In this document: one piece after another, positions 51,386 through 58,926 of the stretch
Numbering within the stretch: position 1 is the first letter of the stretch
Layout of the letters: every line of letters starts with the position of its first letter
Source of the DNA: JBFMFH01 sp040752275
GTDB lineage: Bacteria; Acidobacteriota; Vicinamibacteria; Vicinamibacterales; JAKQTR01
Direction: 5' to 3'
Length of the DNA: 64,000 nt
Assembly: GCA_040752275.1 (NCBI GenBank)
Contig: JBFMFH010000062.1
Location: 1-64,000 of the forward strand
Made by a program: the position numbers and the translations under genes
Notes under the pieces: generated by a model
Databases searched by the model: none
The model's input: the letters and a program-made list of their open reading frames with translations, nothing else
What the model was told of the DNA's origin: nothing

Positions 51386-53129
51386 GCCGTCTCCTCAAGG
51401 GGATCGTATTCAGCGGGGTGGACTTCAGCAACCGGCGAAGCGCCGCGAGGTGCGTGCGCAGCATATCACCCTCGGCGACACCCGCCAGCGCCATCCGGGC
51501 GTTGACCTCGACACGACCCGCGGCATCGTGCACGAAGACCCGGGCGGCATCCTGGTGGAGCGCCGACGTCGGCAGCCCGGCCGCCACGGCCTGCTGGGCC
51601 CTCAGCACGGCGCTCTCCGCCTGGTACACGTCGATGAGCACGTCCGCGATGAACATCATGACTTCCTGCTCGTCTGCGGCCTTCTCTCCGAACCGTTGCA
51701 TGGTCAGGCCCAGCAGTGCGACAGCCGCCTTCTTGAACCCACGGACCATCTCGACTTCCTCGGCCAGCGCCCCGGCCGATCCGGATCCGCGGCCCGGCAG
51801 CTGCGGCGGGCTCATCAGCTCGTCCTGGAGCTTCTTCGCGGCCTGGATGATCGGCAGGCCGCCCTTGACCGCCCGCCGCATGAGCATCCCGGGAATGAGC
51901 AGGCGATTGATCTCGTTGGTGCCCTCGAAGATACGGTTGACGCGCGCATCCCGATAGTGGCGCTCCGGGGGGTAGTCCTTCACGAACCCGTTCCCACCGT
52001 GGATCTGGATGTCCTCGTCGATGACGAAGTCAGCCATCTCGGTGCCGGCGACCTTGGCGATGGAGGCCTCGATGGCGTACTCCTCGCCCGCCCCGAGCAT
52101 GGCCGCGACATCGTCCGGACCCTGGCTGTGCTCGCTGACGTACCCATCGAGGAGGCCCCCCGTTCGGTACAACAGGCTCTCGACACCGTAGGTCGCGACG
52201 GTCATCTCGCCGATCTTGTGCTTGATGGCGCCGAAATTGGCGATGGCCTGGCCAAACTGGTGGCGCGTGGCGGCGTAGCGCGCGGCCTCGCCGATGACCG
52301 CGATGCCGCCGCCCGTGCAGGAGGCGCCGAGCTTGAGACGGCCGTAGTTGAGCACGTTGAACGCCACGCGGTGGCCCTTGCCAATCTCACCCAGGACGCT
52401 GCCGGCCGGCACGCAAACGTCCTGGAGGATGATGGACGTCGTCGACGACCCGAGAATCCCCAGCTTGTGCTCCTCCTTGCCACTCGATACGCCGGGCCAG
52501 GCGCGCTCGACGATGAAGGCGGTGAAGTGCTCGCCGTCGACCTTGGCGAAGACCGTGATCACGTCGGCGAATCCGCCGTTCGAGATCCACATCTTCTCGC
52601 CGTTCAGGACGAAGCTGCCGTCGGCCTGGCCATCAGCCCGGGCCTTGCCGCTCAGTGGGTCCGACCCGGCGCCGCTCTCCGAGAGGGCGTACGCCCCGAG
52701 CAGCTGACCCGACACCAGACGCGGGACGTACGTGCGCTTCTGTTCCTCGGTCCCGAACAGGAGAATCGACAGCGTCGCCAGATGGGTCTGTGCGCCGAAG
52801 GACGTGCCGAACGACGCGTTGCGCGAGACGCGCTCGCTGATCAGGATCGACGACACCTTGTCGAGGTGGACGCCCCCGAGCGACTCGGGCACGTCGGCGC
52901 CGAGCAGGCCGAGCGCACCACAGTGCTGGAGCAGTTCGCGCACGAAGGCCCAGTCCTTGCTCTCCATGCGCTCGACGTTCGGCAGGACCTCGGCGTCGAA
53001 GAACTCGTCGGCCGTCTGCGCGATCAGCCTGTGTTCTTCGCTGAACCGCTCGGGTGTGAAGATGTCATCGTGGCCAACATCCTCCGTCAGCCAGGAACCG
53101 CCTTTGGGAGTGGATACGGCTACGGTCAT
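51342..53129 (-). CDS. Acyl-CoA dehydrogenase (FadE-type)
   Basis: A 595-aa FAD enzyme for the first step of beta-oxidation. It has the three-domain acyl-CoA dehydrogenase core (ALSESGAGSDPLSGKA; WISNGGFAD; NRIFEGTNEINRLLIPGM) plus a C-terminal extension of about 150 residues, as in the 594-aa FadE of Bacillus subtilis. It lies downstream of fadA and the inverted-repeat element, on the same strand. Confidence 0.9.
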   Translation of the reverse strand: MTVAVSTPKGGSWLTEDVGHDDIFTPERFSEEHRLIAQTADEFFDAEVLPNVERMESKDWAFVRELLQHCGALGLLGADVPESLGGVHLDKVSSILISERVSRNASFGTSFGAQTHLATLSILLFGTEEQKRTYVPRLVSGQLLGAYALSESGAGSDPLSGKARADGQADGSFVLNGEKMWISNGGFADVITVFAKVDGEHFTAFIVERAWPGVSSGKEEHKLGILGSSTTSIILQDVCVPAGSVLGEIGKGHRVAFNVLNYGRLKLGASCTGGGIAVIGEAARYAATRHQFGQAIANFGAIKHKIGEMTVATYGVESLLYRTGGLLDGYVSEHSQGPDDVAAMLGAGEEYAIEASIAKVAGTEMADFVIDEDIQIHGGNGFVKDYPPERHYRDARVNRIFEGTNEINRLLIPGMLMRRAVKGGLPIIQAAKKLQDELMSPPQLPGRGSGSAGALAEEVEMVRGFKKAAVALLGLTMQRFGEKAADEQEVMMFIADVLIDVYQAESAVLRAQQAVAAGLPTSALHQDAARVFVHDAAGRVEVNARMALAGVAEGDMLRTHLAALRRLLKSTPLNTIPLRRRLADATVAKGAYLFR

Positions 53130-53155
53130 GGGATCTCCTCAATGCTGACACCTGT

Positions 53156-53190
53156 CAGTAGTCAGTAGACAGTAGGCGGTAGACAGCAAG
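53156..53190. repeat. Heptamer array (cagtaga x5)
   Basis: Units cagtagt, cagtaga, cagtagg, cggtaga and cagcaag, the reverse complement of the tctactg family, 27 nt upstream of the acyl-CoA dehydrogenase ATG. Confidence 0.88.
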
Positions 53191-53215
53191 CGGTCGGGCC
53201 GGACGCCAAGGGATC

Positions 53216-53542
53216 GCGCATCACCGAGCAGGCCCTTGAGCCGAGCCGTTCTCCTGCCCAGGCCGTCCGGCCTGGGCGAACCGCAAAACGCCTCGGAGGA
53301 CAAGGGGGTCAGCCGGCGTCCTTGTCCGCGGAGCAGCCCGAACACCGCATGCCTCGGGCCGCGACGCGGCAGCCGGCGTCCAGCGGTCCGTAACGGAACG
53401 GAGAGACGTTTTGCCGGCGAGCGCGAGCGGGACTGCGAGCGTGATGTGCGATTCCCTGTTGACCGACAAGCCACCGGCATACACAGGTCCTCTCCGAGAA
53501 CATCCCGCTGCGCAAGGCTCAAGGGCCTGCTCAGTGACGTGC
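53216..53542. mobile_element. 327-bp nested inverted-repeat element (MITE-like or structured RNA)
   Basis: Outer arms 53216-53242 and 53516-53542 are inverted repeats (17-bp perfect core GAGCAGGCCCTTGAGCC, 24 of 27 overall). Nested inside are GTTCTC/GAGAAC (53248-53253/53496-53501), a hairpin GCCCAGGCC-GTCC-GGCCTGGGC (53256-53277), GCAAAACG/CGTTTTGC (53283-53290/53407-53414), GGACAAGG/CCTTGTCC (53298-53305/53320-53327), GCCCGA/TCGGGC (53336-53341/53354-53359) and TCCG-TAA-CGGA (53387-53397). No ORF and no clear target duplication. Confidence 0.55.
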
Positions 53543-53592
53543 AGCCCTAGGCCGACGTTCAGCGGCGTTCTGGTCCGTGCTTCTCGTCCCGC

Positions 53593-53620
53593 CTTCTGTC
53601 TTCTGTCTCCTATCTTCCGA
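53593..53620. repeat. Heptamer array (cttctgt x4)
   Basis: cttctgt, cttctgt, ctcctat, cttccga, directly downstream of the fadA stop codon. Confidence 0.8.
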
Positions 53621-53632
53621 CAACGTCCATCG

Positions 53633-54811
53633 TCAGACCCGCTCGAACAGACCCGCCGCGCCCATGCCGCCGCCGACGCACATCGTCACGAGGCCGTAGC
53701 GTACGTTGCGCCGGCGCATCTCGTGCAGCAACGACGTCGTCAGCTTCGCGCCCGTGCAGGCGAGTGGGTGACCCAGCGCGATGGCGCCGCCGTTCACGTT
53801 GAGCCGGTCGGGATCGATCGGCAGTTCGCGCAGACAGGCAAGCACCTGCGAGGCGAACGCTTCGTTCAGTTCAACGACGCCCATCTCTTCGAGTGTGAGG
53901 CCCGTGCGTGCAAGGAGCTTGCGCACGGCCGGCACGGGTCCGACACCGAAACGTTCAGGTTCGACCCCAGCCGTGGCGTACCCGACGAAGCGCGCCAGGG
54001 GAGCCAGGCCCAGTGTGGCGGCGATCTCGGCCGCCATGACGACGACGCCGGCCGCACCGTCGCTCATCTGCGACGAGTTGCCGGCCGTGACCGTACCCTG
54101 TGCGTGAAACGCCGGTTTGAGCTTGGCGAGTGCCTCGATCGTCGTGTCGCGCCGCGGGCCTTCATCCACGTCGAAGACATACTCGCGGCCGACCGGCGTG
54201 CCGTCCTGATCAGGTTCGGTGATTGTGACCGGCACCGGCACGATCTCGTCGGCGAAACGCCCGGCGTCGATGGCAGCCACGGCGCGCGCGTGGCTGCCCA
54301 AGGCGTAGGCGTCCTGCTCCTCGCGCGAGATGGCGCATTCGCGCGCGTGATTCTCGGCGACCAGCCCGGTGCTGAGGTATACGTCCGGGTAGGTTCGGAC
54401 CAGGCCTGGGTTCGGCGACACCTTGTTGCCGCCCATCGGGATGAGGCTCATGCTCTCGGTGCCGCCCGCGATGATGACGTCGGCGGCGCCGGCGGCGATG
54501 CGCTCGGCGCCATAGGCGATCGCTTGAAGACCGGACGCGCAGAACCGATTGATCGTGACCGCTGAGGCCGACACCGGGAGGCCCGCTCTCAGGCTCGCGA
54601 TGCGGGCCACATTCAATCCCTGCTCGGCCTCGGGCATCGCGCACCCGATGATCACATCGTCGATGCGCTGTGGGTCGAGGCCCGGCGTGCGCCGAAGGAG
54701 GTCCGCCATGACGTGTGCGGCCAGTTCATCCGGTCGCACGGTGCGCAAAGACCCCTTCGGTGCCCTGCCGACCGCCGTTCGCACGGCCGAAACGATGACG
54801 ACATCACGCAT
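53633..54811 (-). CDS. fadA: Acetyl-CoA C-acyltransferase (3-ketoacyl-CoA thiolase)
   Basis: A 392-aa thiolase for the last step of beta-oxidation. Nucleophile Cys91 in NRFCASGLQA; GGAIALGHPLACTGAK with the general His; terminal CVGGGMG with the second Cys. A standard FadA-type enzyme, unlike the SCP-x-type one at 35716. It overlaps the upstream hydrolase by 8 nt. Confidence 0.92.
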   Translation of the reverse strand: MRDVVIVSAVRTAVGRAPKGSLRTVRPDELAAHVMADLLRRTPGLDPQRIDDVIIGCAMPEAEQGLNVARIASLRAGLPVSASAVTINRFCASGLQAIAYGAERIAAGAADVIIAGGTESMSLIPMGGNKVSPNPGLVRTYPDVYLSTGLVAENHARECAISREEQDAYALGSHARAVAAIDAGRFADEIVPVPVTITEPDQDGTPVGREYVFDVDEGPRRDTTIEALAKLKPAFHAQGTVTAGNSSQMSDGAAGVVVMAAEIAATLGLAPLARFVGYATAGVEPERFGVGPVPAVRKLLARTGLTLEEMGVVELNEAFASQVLACLRELPIDPDRLNVNGGAIALGHPLACTGAKLTTSLLHEMRRRNVRYGLVTMCVGGGMGAAGLFERV

Positions 54812-55655
54812 GGTCAGAGCCTCCTGACAAGTCCTCGACCGTCTCTGCCACAGCGCGCGTGTGGCCGTTGAAGAGGTGGCCGGCGTCCTCGCCCACGAAA
54901 TCGGCGACCAGCTCTGCGAATCGCTCGGGCCTCGTCACCAGACCGATGTGCCCGGTCCGTTCGAGCGTGGCCACGCGGGCGTTCGCGATCGCGTCCTTGT
55001 AGCGCCGCGTGATCTCGACCGGCATCACGCGGTCGGCGCCCGGCTCTCCCGTGATCACGAGCGTGGGCGCGGTGATCCGCCCGCACAGCGACCCGGCGTC
55101 TACGCTGGCGGCCAGACGGATCCGGTCTCCGGTACGCGCCAGCGACATCGGCGCGCAGAGCACGCGTGCCGTGTGCTTCACGAGGAATGGCAGGCGCTCG
55201 CTCAGCGCCGGCAGTGCCGTGGCAATCTCGGGGTAGAGGCGCTGGATCGAGCCTGAAACCAGCAGCGGCGTGGTCCACCACGGCGCCGCCATCACCGAGC
55301 GGGCCCGGTCGTCGAGCTCCCAGCCCGGGCCGATGGCCGAGACCAGCACCAGCTTCGACGTCCGCTCGGGCCTCTGGGCGGCGTAGGTGGCCGCGACCAG
55401 TCCGCCGAACGAAATCCCGCAGATGGCCGCCCGCCGGCATCCGGCCTCGTCGAGGGCCAAGTCGATCTGGCGGACCAGCGCGTTGAAGCCGGCCTCCGGG
55501 TCGTGGCAGAGGCGGCTGCCGGGCTCCCCGGGAAACGAGAACGTGATCACCCGGTACCGAGCCGCCAGCGCCTTCACCGCGGGCGCAGTCCACTCCCACC
55601 GGCCCTGAATGCCGGGAACGAAGACGAGTGGAGGACCGGTACCTCTTTGGACCAT
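54804..55655 (-). CDS. Alpha/beta hydrolase in fad cluster
   Basis: A 283-aa hydrolase: FVPGIQG, nucleophile GISFGG, acid in TGEPGADRV and His in GHIGLVTRPE. ATG 55655 is preferred because the longer frame's extra N-terminus (LLSSVSCLLT) only translates a heptamer array. Between fadN and fadA; it may be a thioesterase or lipase-like enzyme feeding or trimming acyl-CoA. Weakly assigned beyond the fold. Confidence 0.8.
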   Translation of the reverse strand: MVQRGTGPPLVFVPGIQGRWEWTAPAVKALAARYRVITFSFPGEPGSRLCHDPEAGFNALVRQIDLALDEAGCRRAAICGISFGGLVAATYAAQRPERTSKLVLVSAIGPGWELDDRARSVMAAPWWTTPLLVSGSIQRLYPEIATALPALSERLPFLVKHTARVLCAPMSLARTGDRIRLAASVDAGSLCGRITAPTLVITGEPGADRVMPVEITRRYKDAIANARVATLERTGHIGLVTRPERFAELVADFVGEDAGHLFNGHTRAVAETVEDLSGGSDHA

Positions 55656-55660
55656 TGTCA

Positions 55661-55695
55661 GAAGACAGGAGACAGAAGACAGAAGACAGAATGCA
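55661..55695. repeat. Heptamer array (gaagaca x5)
   Basis: gaagaca, ggagaca, gaagaca, gaagaca, gaatgca; the reverse complement of the cttctgt family, just upstream of the hydrolase start. Confidence 0.9.
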
Positions 55696-55768
55696 TACCC
55701 CACACCCCTCTTCTCCGGCACGCTCGGCAAGCGCGCCCGACCGTGCGCCTAGAGTGCCCGCCGTGTCG

Positions 55769-55810
55769 AATCTCGAATCCCGAATCCCGAATCCCGAACC
55801 CCGAATCCCG
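55769..55810. repeat. Heptamer array (aatcccg x6)
   Basis: Six units (aatctcg, aatcccg x3, aaccccg, aatcccg) downstream of the fadN-like stop codon. Confidence 0.92.
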
Positions 55811-55816
55811 CCTGCG

Positions 55817-58102
55817 CTAGTTCCGCAGCGTCTTCCCTGTCTTCAGCGTGTACCCGATCCGCTCGAGGGTCTTGGCCTCGCCGCAGAGGCTGAGGAACGC
55901 CTCGCGCTCCAGATCGAGCAGATACGCCTCCGACACCGTCGTCGCATGCGGCAGCGAGCCGCCCGAGAGAATCCACGCCAGCTTGCGGCCGATGAGCGCA
56001 TCGTGATCGCTGATGCGTTCGCCCCGGCGGATGAGGTGCACGCCGAGCGAGAGGGCTGCCAGCAGGCTCTCGCCCCCAACCGGGACCGCCGTAGGCCGCG
56101 GCGGCGGCTGGTAGCCGTCGCCGGACCGCGCAAGGGCCTTTGCCTTCGCGTCGGCAATCAGCCGATCGCGATTCATGGTGAAGCCGTCTGTGGGACGGAG
56201 GTAGCCGAGGCGCACGGCATCCGGCCCGCTGGCCGAGACCTTGCCGAAGGCGATCGTCTCGAACGCACGCTGCACGTACGGCAGCAGATCCTGCCCGGCG
56301 GGCCTCTGCGCGACGGCTCGGATGAGCATCTCCTTCGTCCCGCCGCCGGCCGGGATGAGGCCGACGCCGACCTCGACGAGGCCGATGTAGGACTCGGCTG
56401 CCGCCTGGACGCGGTCGGCGTGCAGGGCGATCTCGCATCCGCCGCCAATCGCGAGGCCCACAGGGGCCACGATGACAGGAACGCCGGCGTACTTCAGAGC
56501 GGACGTGGCGCTCTGAAACGCGCGGACCATCAGATCGATGTCCTCCCACTCGCCCTCCTGGGCCGCGAGCAGGATCAGCATCAGATTGGCGCCGGCAGAG
56601 AAATGCGCGGCCTCGTTACCGACGACGAGGGCGCGGTAGTTGCGTTCGGCCTCCTGAACGCCTGCCTGCAGCATGTCGATGGCATCGGCGCCGATGGCGT
56701 TCATCTTCGAGTGGAACTCGACGACGAGCACGCCGTCACCGACATCGACCAGGCTCGCACCAGGGTTCGACCGCACGACCTGCGACCGCTCGCGGGCCGT
56801 CCGGAGGATTTCGAGTCCCGGTCCCGCGCTCGGCAGCGTGCCGTCGCGCAGCGTGGTCCGGCCGGCCGTCACTGCATCCTGGAGGAGGGGCGGAACCTGG
56901 CCGACGGGCGCGAGGGCGGCGACGGCCGGCACACCGATGGCATCGATGATCTCGAACGGCCCGATGTCCCACCCGAAGCCCCACCGCATCGCCCGGTCCA
57001 CATCGTCGATGTGATGGGCAATCTCGGGCGCCACACGCGCCGCGTAGAGCAGTGTCGGCCCGAGCGTGGTGCGCAGAAACTCGCCTACACGGTCCTTGCC
57101 GGTGAACAGCGTACGCAGACGCTCGCCCGTGTCCTCGATGGACCTGGCGGCCTCGAGGGCCGGAAGCGACGCATGCGCCGTCGGCCGGTACTCGAAGGTC
57201 TTCGGGTCGAGGGCGAGGACCTGTGACCTGCCCGACTCGTCCTTCACGCGCTTGTAGAACCCCTGGCCGGCCTTCTCGCCGATCCATCCGCGCTTCACGA
57301 GTTCGTCGACGATCGGCGGCGGCGCGAAACGCGCTTTGGCCTCCGGATCCGGCCACTCGTCGGCCAACGTCCGCGCGACGTGCACGAAGACATCGATGCC
57401 GACAAGGTCGAGCGTGCGGAAGGTGGCGCTCTTGGGCCGGCCGATGGCAGGACCGGTCATCTCGTCGATCTCCGCGACCGCGAAGCCGCCGATCTGCACG
57501 GCCTCGAGGATCGGGAACATGCCGTAGATGCCGATGTGGTTGGCGATGAAGTTCGGCGTGTCCTTCGCCACGACGATGCCCTTGCCGAGGCGCAGGTCCG
57601 CGTACTGCGTGACCCGGGCGAGCACGCCAGGATCGGTGTCCCGCGACGGTACGATCTCGAGCAGCCGGAGATACCTGGGCGGGTTGAAGAAGTGCGTCCC
57701 GAGCCAGTGGTGGCGGAAGTCCTCGGACCGGCCGGCGGCCAGGGCGTTGATGGAGAGCCCGGACGTGTTCGTGCTGACGATCGAGCCAGGCTTGCGTACT
57801 GCGTCGACGCGGGCGAGGAGCGACTGCTTGACGTCGAGGCGTTCGATGATGGCTTCGATGATCCAGTCGCACTCGCCGATGCGATCCAAGGAGTCATCGA
57901 ACCCGCCCGAGCGGATCCGCGAGATGACGTCCGGGGTGAAGAACGGGTCGGGCTTCAGGCGGCGGGCACGATCCAGGCCGTCCCGAGCCGCCTGCGCCGT
58001 GATGTCCAGAAGCCAGCTGTCGACGCCGATGCTGGCGAAGAGCGCGGCGATCTGCGCACCCATCGTACCCGCGCCCAGCACTGCTACGGTTCGGATCATC
58101 AT
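55817..58102 (-). CDS. fadN: 3-hydroxyacyl-CoA dehydrogenase/enoyl-CoA hydratase (FadN-type)
   Basis: A 761-aa bifunctional beta-oxidation enzyme. The NAD-binding dehydrogenase half comes first (VLGAGTMGAQIA), the crotonase half second (AHFSAGANL; PVGLAIGGGCEIALHAD). E. coli FadB has the opposite order; this order is that of B. subtilis FadN. ATG 58102 has GAGG six nt upstream; a GTG at 58114 would overlap the TetR gene. Next in line are a hydrolase, fadA and an acyl-CoA dehydrogenase. Confidence 0.9.
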   Translation of the reverse strand: MMIRTVAVLGAGTMGAQIAALFASIGVDSWLLDITAQAARDGLDRARRLKPDPFFTPDVISRIRSGGFDDSLDRIGECDWIIEAIIERLDVKQSLLARVDAVRKPGSIVSTNTSGLSINALAAGRSEDFRHHWLGTHFFNPPRYLRLLEIVPSRDTDPGVLARVTQYADLRLGKGIVVAKDTPNFIANHIGIYGMFPILEAVQIGGFAVAEIDEMTGPAIGRPKSATFRTLDLVGIDVFVHVARTLADEWPDPEAKARFAPPPIVDELVKRGWIGEKAGQGFYKRVKDESGRSQVLALDPKTFEYRPTAHASLPALEAARSIEDTGERLRTLFTGKDRVGEFLRTTLGPTLLYAARVAPEIAHHIDDVDRAMRWGFGWDIGPFEIIDAIGVPAVAALAPVGQVPPLLQDAVTAGRTTLRDGTLPSAGPGLEILRTARERSQVVRSNPGASLVDVGDGVLVVEFHSKMNAIGADAIDMLQAGVQEAERNYRALVVGNEAAHFSAGANLMLILLAAQEGEWEDIDLMVRAFQSATSALKYAGVPVIVAPVGLAIGGGCEIALHADRVQAAAESYIGLVEVGVGLIPAGGGTKEMLIRAVAQRPAGQDLLPYVQRAFETIAFGKVSASGPDAVRLGYLRPTDGFTMNRDRLIADAKAKALARSGDGYQPPPRPTAVPVGGESLLAALSLGVHLIRRGERISDHDALIGRKLAWILSGGSLPHATTVSEAYLLDLEREAFLSLCGEAKTLERIGYTLKTGKTLRN

Positions 58103-58110
58103 GGCGGACC

Positions 58111-58833
58111 TCACGGAGAACCGGGATTCGGGATTCGGGACTCGGGATTCGGGCTGCTCCGCGCCCGACGCCTGGGTGCGGCAGGCGGCTGTGCCATGCC
58201 GCCCACCAGCAGATCGACGATGGCGTCGGCTTCGGCGGCGAGCGAATAGCGGCGCCTGCTCAGCATCCAGTTGGTGGCCATCTCGTCGAGCGCGCCGAAG
58301 AACACCTTCGCTGCCAGAGTCGGGTTGACGTCCTGGCGGAAGGCGCCGGTCTTCTGACCCTCGACGATCACGCCGCGGATGATGCCGAGGTACTCGCGGA
58401 GCTGACTCGCGGAAAAGCGCTCCATGTGCTTCGTCGACTGGCGCAGCTCGACCTGGAACACCACGGCCGTGTCGCGATCGCGTCCGAGGCGATCGAGGTG
58501 GCGCCTGGCGATCTCGCGCAGCCGGGCGACCGGGTCGGTGAGGCCCTCGAGGGCGGCCCGGCCTTCCGAGATGCCCTCATCCATCCAACGCTCGAAGATC
58601 GACGCCAGCAGGTCGTCCTTGCTGCGGAAGTACAGGTAGACCGTGCCGGCGGCGACGCCGGCATCGCGGGCCACATCGGCGACCTGAGCGTTGAAGAAGC
58701 CGCGGCGGGCGAACACGTGGGTGGCAGCCCGGAGGATGAGATCGTACTTGTCGGGCTTGGCGGCACCTGCCGATCTCGGGGAGCGGGTCGACACCACGTC
58801 GCCGGACGGCCGGGCCGTCGATGGAACAGGCAT
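58111..58833 (-). CDS. TetR-family regulator of the fad cluster
   Basis: A 240-aa repressor with a basic 25-residue leader, HTH NAQVADVARDAGVAAGTVYLYFRSK (about 50-74) and a ligand-binding domain like fatty-acid-responsive FadR/TetR proteins (FFGALDEMATNWML). The last 15 residues (SSPNPESRIPNPGSP) are encoded by a heptamer array. It heads the fad genes and has a large palindrome 9 nt before its start codon, which suggests it represses itself and the fad genes. Confidence 0.87.
   Translation of the reverse strand: MPVPSTARPSGDVVSTRSPRSAGAAKPDKYDLILRAATHVFARRGFFNAQVADVARDAGVAAGTVYLYFRSKDDLLASIFERWMDEGISEGRAALEGLTDPVARLREIARRHLDRLGRDRDTAVVFQVELRQSTKHMERFSASQLREYLGIIRGVIVEGQKTGAFRQDVNPTLAAKVFFGALDEMATNWMLSRRRYSLAAEADAIVDLLVGGMAQPPAAPRRRARSSPNPESRIPNPGSP
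58122..58149. repeat. Heptamer array (cgggatt x4) in TetR gene end
   Basis: Four units (one cgggact) encoding the C-terminal tail of the TetR protein on the minus strand. Confidence 0.92.
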
Positions 58834-58841
58834 GCGCCTAG

Positions 58842-58863
58842 AATGAATGACTGTTCATTCATT
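58842..58863. promoter_or_regulatory. TetR-type operator (AATGAATGA-N4-TCATTCATT)
   Basis: A perfect 9-bp inverted repeat with a 4-nt spacer (CTGT), 8-30 nt upstream of the TetR gene start and about 64 nt before the divergent membrane-protein gene. The sequence is typical of TetR-family operators. Confidence 0.72.
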
Positions 58864-58926
58864 GTCAACAGAGAACAGGGACCCACGACTCTGTCCCGAC
58901 CCCCGCTCTTGCCGATAACCAGACGG

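Larger units (their letters stand above)
53130..53632. other. Intergenic region fadA / acyl-CoA dehydrogenase
   Basis: 503 bp without a credible ORF. It is filled by heptamer arrays at both edges (53156-53190, 53593-53620) and a 327-bp nested inverted-repeat element (53216-53542). Confidence 0.7.

Noticed and set aside
53216..53542. RNase P RNA, tmRNA or 6S RNA
   Set aside because: Stem-rich and of suitable size, but none of the conserved strings or ends of those RNAs could be found.
53411..54565. A 384-aa plus-strand ORF over fadA
   Set aside because: Antisense shadow of fadA with no domain similarity.
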